This document shows, one piece after another, positions 25,024 through 33,786 of a DNA stretch of 64,000 nt. Both the position numbers and the translations under genes were made by a program. The notes below the pieces were generated by a model. That model was not told the DNA's origin, searched no databases, and saw only the letters and a list, made by a program, of their open reading frames with translations. This stretch comes from Cellvibrio sp. KY-GH-1 (GTDB taxonomy: Bacteria; Pseudomonadota; Gammaproteobacteria; Pseudomonadales; Cellvibrionaceae). The stretch lies in NCBI RefSeq assembly GCF_008806975.1, contig NZ_CP031728.1, forward strand, positions 4,361,501 through 4,425,500, in the 5' to 3' direction. Position 1 is the first letter of the stretch. Each line of letters begins with the position of its first letter.

Positions 25024-26025
25024 TTATTTCTTGCCCGGCACTGGCCCCGTACTTTTACGAATAATAAATTCTGTTGGCAAAACGCATTCGCGCTGGCTCA
25101 GCGGTTCACCCTCAATTACTTTCAATAACATATCCATTGCCATCTTGCCCATTTCTTCCGCCGGTTGCGAAATGGTGGTCAGGCTTGGGTCCGAGTATTT
25201 GGCGTAGGCGATGTCGTCAAAGCCGGTCACGGAAATATCTTCAGGAATACGAATGCCCTGGCTCTTCAGGGTTTGCATGGCGCCAATCGCCATTTCATCG
25301 TTCATGGAGAAAATTGCCGTAGGGCGATTTTTCATGTTGCAGAACTGGAAGGCAGCGTTCAGGCCGGACCACATGGTGAAGTCGCCTTCGGCAATCAAAT
25401 CTTTTTCAAAGGGAATGCCCGCTTCGGCGAGCGCTTCTTTGTAACCCTCAAGACGATCGATTGCGTGGGGGTTGTCTTTTAAACCGGAGATAACGCCGAT
25501 GCGTTTGTGCCCGAGCGAAATCAAATAATTCACCATGCTTTTGGCCGCACCGCGGTTATCGATACGAATCGCCGGGCCGGTGGTGTATTCGCAGCCGCAG
25601 GCATTCACGCAGGGGACATCGGCGGGGATGTTGTTCTGGCTCTTTTCCGAGCTGGGACGCAGTTGCACTATGCCATCGGCAAGACGAGTTTCCACACGGC
25701 GGATATATTCCAGTTCGCGCTCAGGAGTGCCGCGCGTATCGCCCAGCAGTACGGCATAGCCTTTCTGGTGAGCACGATCCTCCAGGGCGCGGATGAACAG
25801 CGAGTAAAAGGGGTTGGCGATATCGGGAACCAGTACCACAACGGCATAGGCGCGCGCCGAGCGAAAGTTGCGTGCGAGCATGTTCGGTCTATAGCCGACT
25901 TCGGCAATTGCCTTGTGCACTTTATCCAGGCTTTCCGGGGAAACTTTCTCAGGGTTGCTGAGCGCGCGCGACACAGTAGCTACGGAAACACCCGCCAGAC
26001 GGGCGACATCGCGAATATTGGACAT
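25024..26025 (-). CDS. LacI-family repressor, probable manno-oligosaccharide regulator
   Basis: A full-length LacI/GalR regulator of 333 residues. The helix-turn-helix (IRDVARLAGVSVATVSRAL) and hinge helix (RPNMLARNFRS) are intact, followed by the periplasmic-binding-like sensor (VVLVPDIANPFYSLFIRAL, ISVTGFDDIAYAKYSDPSLT). It is divergent from the symporter gene, with an operator (TGTAAACGGTTACA, 26140-26153) between them. Identical-type sites lie before the AGE gene and the GH130 gene. It probably represses the mannan-utilisation genes and releases DNA on binding a sugar such as a manno-oligosaccharide or mannose. The effector cannot be read from sequence. Auto-regulation is possible given the operator position. 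Confidence 0.93.
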   Translation of the reverse strand: MSNIRDVARLAGVSVATVSRALSNPEKVSPESLDKVHKAIAEVGYRPNMLARNFRSARAYAVVVLVPDIANPFYSLFIRALEDRAHQKGYAVLLGDTRGTPERELEYIRRVETRLADGIVQLRPSSEKSQNNIPADVPCVNACGCEYTTGPAIRIDNRGAAKSMVNYLISLGHKRIGVISGLKDNPHAIDRLEGYKEALAEAGIPFEKDLIAEGDFTMWSGLNAAFQFCNMKNRPTAIFSMNDEMAIGAMQTLKSQGIRIPEDISVTGFDDIAYAKYSDPSLTTISQPAEEMGKMAMDMLLKVIEGEPLSQRECVLPTEFIIRKSTGPVPGKK

Positions 26026-26139
26026 AAAAGTGACCTTAGGGGAGCCGGTAAAGAGCTAGTTGATATTGAATTTATTGGGGTTTTGCTTATTTGCGTGAAA
26101 ATTTACTACAGCGCGCCAAAAGAGACTAGAAAAAAAACA

Positions 26140-26153
26140 TGTAAACGGTTACA
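26140..26153. promoter_or_regulatory. LacI-type operator 3, TGTAAACGGTTACA, between regulator and symporter
   Basis: A 14-bp near-palindrome matching the two sites before the AGE gene except for one base (A for T at position 6). It lies in the 324-bp divergent region 26026-26349, 114 bp from the LacI start and 196 bp from the symporter start, so it could control either or both. I see no clear promoter boxes in the rest of this region. Confidence 0.75.
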
Positions 26154-26349
26154 TTAGCCTTCTATGACGAACCTTATGGTCGGCTGTGCTATATCTTGGC
26201 TGTGAAAGGTTTGTCGATTGCAGTTCCCCTGAGTCTCAGTCCTTACCGGTAACTCCGGAAGCTACTGCACGGATGTGCTGGGCCAGAAAAGAAAAGCGAT
26301 CACCTCGTCCACTGAATTGGCGATCCACATAATAAATTGGTGTGTGTTC

Positions 26350-28221
26350 ATGAATCTTCCTTTGCTGGATATAGCGATTATTCTCGCTTACGTTGTAGCA
26401 ACTCTGGTGGTTGGCTTTTGGATTTCCAAACGAGCATCCAAGGATATTAAAAGTTATTTCCTGGGAGGTAATAAGCTTTCCTGGTGGCAGTTGGGCTTAT
26501 CCAACGCCTCAGGGATGTTCGATATTTCTGGCACTATGTGGATGGTGTATCTACTCTTTGTCTATGGCTTGAGTAGCGTTTATATCCCTTGGTTGTGGCC
26601 GGTATTCAACCAAATTTTCCTGATGATTTTTCTCGCCAGCTGGCTGCGCCGTTCCGGTGTAATGACCGGCGCTGAGTGGATAACGTTCCGTTTTGGTGAT
26701 GGTAAGGGCGCGCGGCTTTCGCATTTGATTGTGGTGTTGTTTGCGCTGGTCAATGTGATTGGTTTTATCGCCTATGGATTTATCGGGATTGGCAAATTTG
26801 CGGCAGTATTTATGCCTTGGCAACTGTCGTCCGATCCGCACATGAACGATGTCTTTTACGGCTTGCTAATCACCCTGGTAACCACCGTTTATGTGGTGAA
26901 GGGCGGTATGTTCAGCGTGGTGTTTACCGAAGTGTTGCAGTTCATCATCATGACGATTGCCTGTGTGGCGGTGGGGGTGATTGCAATGCAGCGCGTTTCG
27001 CCCGAGTTGCTCGCGAGCCTGGTGCCGGCGGATTGGAATCATTTATGGATGGGTGGCAGTCTGGATCTGGATTGGTCCAAACAATTGGCCGCAGCCAACG
27101 ATAAAATTCTCGCCGACGGTTATTCCCCGTTTACCGTATTTTTTATGCTGGTGTTGTTTAAAGGGATATTACAGAGCCTCGCTGGCCCGCAACCTACGTA
27201 CGATATGCAGCGTGTACTCTCGGCTAAATCACCCAAAGAGGCAGCCAAAATGAGTGGCTTCGTTTCGCTGGTGCTGTTGTTTCCTCGCTATATGTTGATT
27301 ACTGGTTTGGGTGTCCTGGCTATCGCATTGTTTATGCCGCAGTTGAATGCCATGGGTAAGAATATCGATTTTGAACAAATCCTGCCGATGGTGCTCGCTG
27401 GCGATATTTTGCCGAGCGGTTTATTAGGTTTGTTAATTGCGGGCTTGCTCGCCGCGTTCATGTCGACCTTCGCTGCAACCGTGAATGCGGCGCCGGCTTA
27501 CGTGATTAACGATATTTACAAGCGTTACATCAATCCCAATGCCGACGCCAAAACCTATGTCAGCATGAGTTATTTGGTATCGATTCTATTCGTTATTTTT
27601 GGGGTGGCGATTGGTTTTTTCATTCCGAGTCTCAACCAAATTATTGGATGGATAGTGAGTGCGCTTTACGGCGGCTATACCGCGGCAAATTTACTCAAAT
27701 GGTATTGGTGGCGCTTTAACGGCTTCGGTTATTTCTGGGGCATGGTAACCGGCTTCGCGATAGCCTTCCCGTTAATTTTTACCGATGTGTCGCCAATCAA
27801 AGCCTTCCCTTTTATGTTTCTCGCCTGCGTGGTGGCCTGCGTGGTTGGCTCATTGTTAACTGCTCCGGACGATATGGATGTCCTGAAAAAATTCTATCTT
27901 AAAGTTCGTCCTTGGGGCTTCTGGGGGCCGGTGCTGGCCGCGGTGCAGCAAGATTACCCACAGGTGCAAGCGAATAAAAATTCTGGCCGCGATGCCATCA
28001 ATGTGGTGGTGGGCGTTGTGTGGCAAACCTCGCTAACGGCGGCGCCGATCTTTATGGTGATCCAACATTGGCAGGAATTTGCGATTGCTATGGCGGTGGT
28101 CATTGCAACCAGCATTTTCCTGTGGATTAACTGGTATAAAAAACTGGAAGACTATCCAGCGGATACTCCGGCAGATGTACTGAAAGGTACCAATGACGAG
28201 CACCTGCTCAATAAAAGTTAA
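26350..28221 (+). CDS. Sodium:solute symporter (SSS family), probable sugar importer
   Basis: A 623-residue SSS-family transporter with about 13-14 transmembrane helices. I use the ATG at 26350 (MNLPLLDIAIILAYVV), since the frame extension back to 26275 is not family-like. Family features include SKRASKDIKSYFLGGNKLSWW near the N-terminus, the LSNASGMFDISGTMW helix, and the helix-5 region LVTTVYVVKGGMFSVVFTEVLQ. It is divergent from the LacI gene and just upstream of the GH130 and epimerase genes, with operators on both sides. Import of manno-oligosaccharides or mannose with sodium is the best reading; the substrate is inferred from context. Confidence 0.88.
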   Translation: MNLPLLDIAIILAYVVATLVVGFWISKRASKDIKSYFLGGNKLSWWQLGLSNASGMFDISGTMWMVYLLFVYGLSSVYIPWLWPVFNQIFLMIFLASWLRRSGVMTGAEWITFRFGDGKGARLSHLIVVLFALVNVIGFIAYGFIGIGKFAAVFMPWQLSSDPHMNDVFYGLLITLVTTVYVVKGGMFSVVFTEVLQFIIMTIACVAVGVIAMQRVSPELLASLVPADWNHLWMGGSLDLDWSKQLAAANDKILADGYSPFTVFFMLVLFKGILQSLAGPQPTYDMQRVLSAKSPKEAAKMSGFVSLVLLFPRYMLITGLGVLAIALFMPQLNAMGKNIDFEQILPMVLAGDILPSGLLGLLIAGLLAAFMSTFAATVNAAPAYVINDIYKRYINPNADAKTYVSMSYLVSILFVIFGVAIGFFIPSLNQIIGWIVSALYGGYTAANLLKWYWWRFNGFGYFWGMVTGFAIAFPLIFTDVSPIKAFPFMFLACVVACVVGSLLTAPDDMDVLKKFYLKVRPWGFWGPVLAAVQQDYPQVQANKNSGRDAINVVVGVVWQTSLTAAPIFMVIQHWQEFAIAMAVVIATSIFLWINWYKKLEDYPADTPADVLKGTNDEHLLNKS

Positions 28222-28287
28222 GTGAATAATTTGCGCTGCAGCCAGCTGGGTTGTTAATGGCTGCGGCGAAAAAAATTTAATATCAGT

Positions 28288-28301
28288 TGTAATCGATTAC
28301 T
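28288..28301. promoter_or_regulatory. LacI-type operator 4, TGTAATCGATTACT, before the GH130 gene
   Basis: This 14-bp site differs from operator 1 at two positions and is the closest to a perfect palindrome in its core (GTAATCGATTAC). It lies 86 bp before the GH130 start codon in the 165-bp gap after the symporter gene. It suggests that the GH130-epimerase pair has its own repressor-controlled promoter. Confidence 0.72.
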
Positions 28302-28386
28302 TAAATGCATGGTGCTTTTTAAGTAATGAATATGAATTTGGGCGAACATTAGTAACATCAGAATTTGACTCATTGGAGTAAACAAT

Positions 28387-29568
28387 ATGAGCAGCTTTAA
28401 CGACAAAGCCAGAGCGCTGTTGCAGCAGCACAATGCATTGGTAACCAAAAAAAATAGCAAGAAGGCAAATGGCAATGGCATTTACGATTGCTATGAAAAC
28501 CCTATCCTGACTGCTGAGCATGCTCCCATTTTCTGGCGCTACGATTTAAATGAAAAAACCAATCCATTTTTGATGGAGCGTCAGGGGGTAAATGCCGCAT
28601 TTAACTCCGGTGCCATGTTGTGGAATGGAAGGTATATTTTGGCAGTGCGCGTAGAAGGTGTAGATCGCAAATCTTTTTTTGCCATCGCTGAAAGCCCTAA
28701 CGGCATCGACAATTTCCGTTTCTGGGATTACCCCATCACCATGCCGGAGACCGATCGCCCGGATACCAATGTGTACGATATGCGGTTAACTGCTCATGAA
28801 GATGGCTGGATTTACGGTTTGTTTTGTACCGAGCGCAAAGATGAAACTCGCCCGAACGACACCTCGGCAGCAGAAGCGCAATGCGGTATCGCTCGCACTA
28901 AAGATTTAATTACCTGGGAGCGTCTGCCGGATTTGATTACCTATTCCGGCCAGCAGCGCAACGTGGTCCTGCATCCGGAATTTGTGGATGGCAAATACGC
29001 GCTCTACACTCGCCCACAAGATGGTTTTATCAGTGTGGGCGCCGGTGGCGGCGTGGGTTGGGGCTTAACCGACACCATGACCAATGCCGAAGTAAAATCC
29101 GAAGTCATTGTGGACCCCAAGGTGTATCACACCATTAAAGAAGTTAAAAATGGCCAGGGCCCCGCGCCCATAAAAACCGCAGAAGGCTGGTTGCATTTGG
29201 CACACGGCGTGCGCAACACCGCGGCCGGTTTGCGTTATACCTTGTACATGTTCATGACTGAGCTGGAACGCCCCTGGGTGATCAGTCACCGACCTGCCGG
29301 TCATTTTATTGCACCCCACGGCGAAGAACGTGTGGGCGATGTGTCCAACGTGACTTTCTCCAACGGCTGGATTGTGAATGAAAAAAATGAAGTGTTTATT
29401 TATTACGCCTCATCCGACACGCGCATGCATGTTGCGACTTCTACCGTGGAAAAGCTGATCGACTATTGCAAAAACACCCCGGAAGATGGCCTGCGTTCAG
29501 CGGCATCCGTAGCGGTGCGCAATGAATTGATCAGTGCCAATTTAAAAGTGTTGAATGAGTTGGTGTAA
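28387..29568 (+). CDS. GH130 mannosyl-glucose phosphorylase
   Basis: A 393-residue GH130 family protein. These enzymes split beta-mannosides with phosphate; the subfamily-1 type converts 4-O-beta-D-mannosyl-D-glucose into mannose-1-phosphate and glucose. Visible family features are FNSGAMLWNGRYILAVRVEG, the region with the catalytic Asp (NVYDMRLTAHEDGWIYG) and LHPEFVDGKYALYTRPQDG. There is no signal peptide, so it acts in the cytoplasm. The 2-epimerase that makes its substrate from mannobiose starts four bases after its stop, an arrangement known from other mannan degraders. A LacI-type operator lies upstream. As I recall, a gene of this type occupies the same place in the Cellvibrio mixtus locus. 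Confidence 0.93.
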   Translation: MSSFNDKARALLQQHNALVTKKNSKKANGNGIYDCYENPILTAEHAPIFWRYDLNEKTNPFLMERQGVNAAFNSGAMLWNGRYILAVRVEGVDRKSFFAIAESPNGIDNFRFWDYPITMPETDRPDTNVYDMRLTAHEDGWIYGLFCTERKDETRPNDTSAAEAQCGIARTKDLITWERLPDLITYSGQQRNVVLHPEFVDGKYALYTRPQDGFISVGAGGGVGWGLTDTMTNAEVKSEVIVDPKVYHTIKEVKNGQGPAPIKTAEGWLHLAHGVRNTAAGLRYTLYMFMTELERPWVISHRPAGHFIAPHGEERVGDVSNVTFSNGWIVNEKNEVFIYYASSDTRMHVATSTVEKLIDYCKNTPEDGLRSAASVAVRNELISANLKVLNELV

Positions 29569-29572
29569 CCGC

Positions 29573-30790
29573 ATGAATGCAGTTGTATTGCCGGCGCGTT
29601 TTGCGCCGTTGCCGCAAGAATTTCATGCGGAATTAATTGCCATTGCCGACTGGTGGGCGCAGCATGCACCCGACCAGGCGCAAGGTGGTTTTTACGGAGA
29701 GATTTCCGCGGATAACCAGCCAGTAACGCAAGCGAGCAAGGGGATTATTTTAAATGCGCGCATCCTCTGGTTTTTTAGCGAAGTCGCGCAAGCAGTGGAT
29801 AACCCCGATTATCGTCGTAATGCGCAGCGCGCTTACGATTACATAGTTGCACATTTTGTCGATAGCGAATTTGGTGGTGTTTATTGGGAGTTGGATGCAA
29901 CGGGCCAGCCCATCAATACCAAGAAACAAATCTACGCCCAGGCATTTACCATTTACGCGCTCTGCGCCTATTACCAGTTAACGCAGGACGAGCAGGCCTT
30001 GCACCTGGCGCAATCCTGTTTTTCCTTAATTGAGCAACACGGTATTGATCGCGCGCGCGAAGGATATTTGGAAGCGTTTACGCGCGAATGGGGTGTGATT
30101 GCCGATTTGCGGTTGAGTGAAAAAGATCTGAATTATCCCAAATCACAAAATACCCATTTGCATATTCTGGAAGCCTATACACGTTTGTATCAGGTTGATA
30201 AACGTGAATCGGTAAAAGCAGCCTTGCGTTATAACATCGAGATGTTTGATAAATACATGATCGATAGAAATACGCATCATCTGCGCATGTTTATGGATCT
30301 GGAGTGGAAAGACTTTTCGCCCGGTTATACCTACGGTCATGACATTGAAGCCAGTTGGTTAATTGCCCAGGCATTGGAGTCGCTGGGTGATGATGCTTAC
30401 ACCGAGTTTCTCACTCCAACTTTGCTGAACATCGCCGAAGTGACCTTGCAAGAAGGTATTGGTGCATACGGGCAGGTGCTGGACTCTTACGATTTTGCTA
30501 CTCAAGCCGTGAATGTCGATACCGTCTGGTGGGTGCAGGCAGAAGCACTGGTTGGATTTTTGTTCGCCTATGCAATGACCGGTGAAACGCGTTATTACGA
30601 GGCTGCAAAAAATATTTGGCAATTTATTAAAACCTATCAAATCGACCATAAAAATGGTGAATGGTTTTGGTTGTCCAGTTTGCAGGCCCGTGCAGCAGAT
30701 GCTTACTACAAGGTCGGTTTCTGGAAATGCCCTTATCACAATGGGCGCGCGATGTTGGAAGCGGTGCGCTATTTGCAAAAATTGGCTTAA
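29573..30790 (+). CDS. epiA: Cellobiose/mannobiose 2-epimerase
   Basis: A 405-residue AGE-superfamily enzyme of the cellobiose 2-epimerase type. It would convert beta-1,4-mannobiose to mannosyl-glucose for the GH130 enzyme encoded just before it. The ATG at 29573 lies four bases after the GH130 stop. Diagnostic text includes KGIILNARILWFFSEV, YGHDIEASWLIAQAL, VDTVWWVQAEALVGF and the C-terminal GFWKCPYHNGRAMLE, with the catalytic His residues in these blocks. No signal peptide is present, so it is cytoplasmic. It differs clearly from the AGE paralogue at 18847-19998, which lacks the WWVQAEA and KCPYHN blocks. The symbol epiA follows the name I recall for the Cellvibrio mixtus gene. Confidence 0.92.
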   Translation: MNAVVLPARFAPLPQEFHAELIAIADWWAQHAPDQAQGGFYGEISADNQPVTQASKGIILNARILWFFSEVAQAVDNPDYRRNAQRAYDYIVAHFVDSEFGGVYWELDATGQPINTKKQIYAQAFTIYALCAYYQLTQDEQALHLAQSCFSLIEQHGIDRAREGYLEAFTREWGVIADLRLSEKDLNYPKSQNTHLHILEAYTRLYQVDKRESVKAALRYNIEMFDKYMIDRNTHHLRMFMDLEWKDFSPGYTYGHDIEASWLIAQALESLGDDAYTEFLTPTLLNIAEVTLQEGIGAYGQVLDSYDFATQAVNVDTVWWVQAEALVGFLFAYAMTGETRYYEAAKNIWQFIKTYQIDHKNGEWFWLSSLQARAADAYYKVGFWKCPYHNGRAMLEAVRYLQKLA

Positions 30791-30871
30791 GCAGAAATAT
30801 TATGAAAATTGCCGTGTGACCCATAAAAAGTCATCCGAACGGCGAATCAAACCGGTAAATTTTTACTAAGG

Positions 30872-30910
30872 AAAAACGATAGCTATTTGCTCAATGGCTG
30901 TCGTTTTTTC
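30872..30910 (+). terminator. Intrinsic terminator after the epimerase gene
   Basis: AAAAACGATAGC pairs with GCTGTCGTTTTTT (one G-T wobble) around a loop of about 11 bases, with a terminal T-run. It ends the GH130-epimerase transcript and implies that the GH5 gene has its own promoter. Confidence 0.75.
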
Positions 30911-31009
30911 TGTTTGTAATGCAGGAAAATATTGTACGCCCATGGGCGGGCAAGAACCGGATAGTCTGCTAGATTTACTACACCGAAAAGCACTCAACGG
31001 GTAATTGGA

Positions 31010-32368
31010 ATGAAAACAATAAGCTACTTTAAAACAGCAAGATATATGGGGATTTGGGCGGCGATCCTGAGTTTTGGCTTGAGTTCTGTCGCATTGGCGG
31101 CGGAACCAAAAAAAGCGGACGCGTATCAGGCGTTTGTAAAAGTGAAAGGTACACAGTTTGAAAAGTCGGGCAAACCCTATTACATCGCAGGCACCAATAT
31201 GTGGTACGCCGGTTATTTGGGTGCCGCGAATAAAGTGGGTAATCGCGCTCGTCTTGCCAAAGAATTGGATACGCTCAAAGCGCTAGGCGTCAATAATTTG
31301 CGCGTGCTCGCTGTATCGGAAAAAAGCGATATTAATTCGGTGGTAAAGCCGGCGACGACCAACGGATTTGGCAATTATGATGAGGAATTATTAAAAGGTC
31401 TGGATTATTTTATGGCCGAAGTGGCCAAGCGCGATATGACGGTAGTGCTCTACTTGAATAACTACTGGCAGTGGTCGGGCGGTATGAGCCAGTACATGAG
31501 TTGGGTTGATGGCAAGCCCATGCAAGATCCTAACGTCACTAAAGATTGGGAAGGTTTTATGGCGCGTTCGGCCAGCTTTTACCAAAGCACCAAAGCTCAG
31601 GACGAATATCGCAAAACGATTAAGAAAATCGTTACGCGCGTAAACACAGTCACGGGCAAAACCTATGCGGATGACGCGGCCATTCTGTCCTGGCAATTGG
31701 CTAACGAACCGCGCCCGGGTAATTCCAATGCGACAGACAAAGAAAAACAAATTTATGTGGATTGGATTAATGGCGTAACTTCGTACATTAAAGAGTTGGA
31801 TCCGCATCATTTGGTGAGCACCGGCAGCGAAGGTTTAATGGGGTCAGTACGCGATGAAAAATTATTTATCGATGCGCATACCAGTAAGAATGTGGATTAC
31901 CTGACTTATCATATGTGGATTCGCAACTGGGGCTGGATTGATAAAACCAATTTTGCCGGCACTTGGGACGCGGGCTGGGCGAAAGGTGAAGAATATTTAA
32001 CATCGCACATCGCAATTGCTAAAAAAATCGGCAAGCCAATTGTGTTGGAAGAATTTGGTTTGGATCGCGATGCGGGTGCTTATGATATTAAAGCCACCAC
32101 TCAGGTGCGCGATAAATTTTATCAGCAAGTCTTTAACGTGCTTTGGACGCCGATGAAAAAAGGCGAACCCATTGCTGGTTATAACTTCTGGGCCTGGAAC
32201 GGTGCAGCGCGCACTAGTCGCCCGAATTACTGGTGGCAGGAAGGCGATGACTACATGGGTGATCCACCCCAGGAAGAGCAAGGTATGTATGGTATTTTTG
32301 ATTCCGATGCATCAACGATTGCGATCATTAAAGCCTTTAACGCGAAGATTCACAGTTTGAATAAATAA
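31010..32368 (+). CDS. man5A: GH5 exo-beta-mannosidase / mannanase
   Basis: A 452-residue GH5 enzyme (subfamily 7 type) with a signal peptide (cleaved near LAAEP). Strand-end motifs are clear: FEKSGKPYYIAGTNMWYAGYL at the N-terminus, ILSWQLANEPR with the acid/base Glu, YLTYHMWIRNWGW, and IVLEEFGLDRD with the nucleophile Glu. The AGYNFWAWNGAAR segment near the end is typical of these mannanases. It resembles my memory of Cellvibrio mixtus Man5A, an exo-acting mannosidase on manno-oligosaccharides, and the neighbouring genes are the same. It probably acts in the periplasm or at the outer membrane on galactomannan fragments. Endo versus exo action cannot be decided by eye. No LacI-type operator was found directly upstream. 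Confidence 0.93.
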   Translation: MKTISYFKTARYMGIWAAILSFGLSSVALAAEPKKADAYQAFVKVKGTQFEKSGKPYYIAGTNMWYAGYLGAANKVGNRARLAKELDTLKALGVNNLRVLAVSEKSDINSVVKPATTNGFGNYDEELLKGLDYFMAEVAKRDMTVVLYLNNYWQWSGGMSQYMSWVDGKPMQDPNVTKDWEGFMARSASFYQSTKAQDEYRKTIKKIVTRVNTVTGKTYADDAAILSWQLANEPRPGNSNATDKEKQIYVDWINGVTSYIKELDPHHLVSTGSEGLMGSVRDEKLFIDAHTSKNVDYLTYHMWIRNWGWIDKTNFAGTWDAGWAKGEEYLTSHIAIAKKIGKPIVLEEFGLDRDAGAYDIKATTQVRDKFYQQVFNVLWTPMKKGEPIAGYNFWAWNGAARTSRPNYWWQEGDDYMGDPPQEEQGMYGIFDSDASTIAIIKAFNAKIHSLNK

Positions 32369-32386
32369 TTGTTTATCGTCGCTCGT

Positions 32387-32418
32387 AAAAAACTGCAATT
32401 TCGATTGCAGTTTTTTTT
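32387..32418 (+). terminator. Intrinsic terminator after the GH5 gene
   Basis: AACTGCAAT and ATTGCAGTT form a perfect 9-bp stem, extended by flanking A and T runs, with a TTCG-type tetraloop and eight T's. It separates the GH5 and GH27 genes into two transcripts. Confidence 0.9.
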
Positions 32419-32513
32419 ACAAATCCATTAATTTGTATGATTAGTAATATTCAATAAAAGCAACGATATTTATAAAGCTGCAATTTTAATAGAGCAACAA
32501 CAGGTACTCTCTC

Positions 32514-33728
32514 ATGACAAAAAAACTACTTCTCTGCTGTGGCGTTATTGCCTCGCTTTTATTGGGTGCGCAGGCCCATGCACAAAAATTTGATCAGCTT
32601 GCCAAGACGCCGCAATTGGGCTGGAACAGCTGGAATACCTTTGGTTGTAACGTCGACGAAAACATGATTCGCGAAATGGCTGATGCCATGGTGACAACCG
32701 GCATGAAAGACGCGGGCTACCAGTACATTAACGTGGATGATTGCTGGCACGGCGAGCGCGATAAAAACGGTTTTATCCAGGCCGATAAAAAACATTTTCC
32801 GTCTGGCATGAAAGCGCTTGCCGATTATGTACACGCAAAAGGTTTGAAAATTGGTATTTATTCCGATGCCGGTAATACCACTTGTGCCGGCCGTCCGGGC
32901 AGCCGTGGCCATGAATATCAGGATGCCATTACTTACGCGAGTTGGGGTATTGATTACGTGAAATACGATTGGTGTGATACTAAAGATATCAATCCGGTTT
33001 CTGCGTATTCAACGATGCGCGATGCGCTGCATAAAGCTGGTCGCCCGATTTTATTCAGCATTTGCGAATGGGGCGATAACAAGCCCTGGGATTGGGCCAA
33101 AGATGTTGGCCATTCTTGGCGCACCACTGGCGATATCTATCCCTGCTGGAATTGCGAGCACAACCACGGTTCCTGGTCGTCATGGGGCGTGTTGCCAATT
33201 CTCGACAAGCAAGCCGGCTTGCGCAAATTTGCTGGACCCGGTCACTGGAATGATATGGATATGATGGAAGTCGGCAATGGTATGACTGAAGACGAAGATC
33301 GCGCACATTTCTCGTTATGGGCCATGATGGCATCACCGCTAATCGCGGGGAATGATTTGCGCAGCATGAGTGAGGCCACCAAAAAAATCCTCACTAATAA
33401 AGATATGCTCGCCATCAATCAGGACAAGCTGGGTGTTCAAGCAATGAAGTGGATTGATGATGGCGACATCGAAATCTACGTCAAACCGCTGGAGAAAGGT
33501 GAATTCGCGTTTCTGTTCCTGAATCGTGATGATGTTGCGCGCGATTACACGCTGGATTGGGCCTTTCACTACATGAAAGACGATATCAGCAAGCACGAAA
33601 TTTTCTTCGACCAGAAGAAATTCAACTGGCGCGATATTTGGAATACGGCCAAGGGTTCAACGGCAGAAAAATACACCACAAAAATTCCTGCACACGGTGT
33701 AGTGGTGTTGCGTTTGACTCCGCAATAA
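32514..33728 (+). CDS. aga27A: GH27 alpha-galactosidase
   Basis: A 404-residue GH27 enzyme with a signal peptide (cleaved after AQAHA). It removes alpha-1,6-galactose from galactomannan. All hallmarks are present: LGWNSWNTFGCNVDE at the N-terminus, YQYINVDDCWHG, GIYSDAGNTTCAG, the nucleophile Asp in DYVKYDWCD, the acid/base Asp in WRTTGDIYPCW, and GHWNDMDMMEVGNG. Cysteines typical of the family are retained. A short C-terminal beta domain closes the protein. As I recall, the corresponding Cellvibrio mixtus gene product was shown to act on galactomannan polysaccharide. It follows the GH5 gene on the same strand, but a terminator lies between them. Confidence 0.95.
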   Translation: MTKKLLLCCGVIASLLLGAQAHAQKFDQLAKTPQLGWNSWNTFGCNVDENMIREMADAMVTTGMKDAGYQYINVDDCWHGERDKNGFIQADKKHFPSGMKALADYVHAKGLKIGIYSDAGNTTCAGRPGSRGHEYQDAITYASWGIDYVKYDWCDTKDINPVSAYSTMRDALHKAGRPILFSICEWGDNKPWDWAKDVGHSWRTTGDIYPCWNCEHNHGSWSSWGVLPILDKQAGLRKFAGPGHWNDMDMMEVGNGMTEDEDRAHFSLWAMMASPLIAGNDLRSMSEATKKILTNKDMLAINQDKLGVQAMKWIDDGDIEIYVKPLEKGEFAFLFLNRDDVARDYTLDWAFHYMKDDISKHEIFFDQKKFNWRDIWNTAKGSTAEKYTTKIPAHGVVVLRLTPQ

Positions 33729-33750
33729 TTGTTTTAGAACGGTAATAATC

Positions 33751-33786
33751 AAAAGCCAGGAGGATTTATCCTACTGGCTTTTTTTA
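33751..33786. terminator. Bidirectional terminator between the GH27 and diguanylate cyclase genes
   Basis: AAAAGCCAG and CTGGCTTTT form the outer stem around an inner GAGGAT/ATCCT pairing, followed by a T-run. It ends the GH27 gene and overlaps the stop codon of the convergent diguanylate cyclase gene at 33784. Confidence 0.85.
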
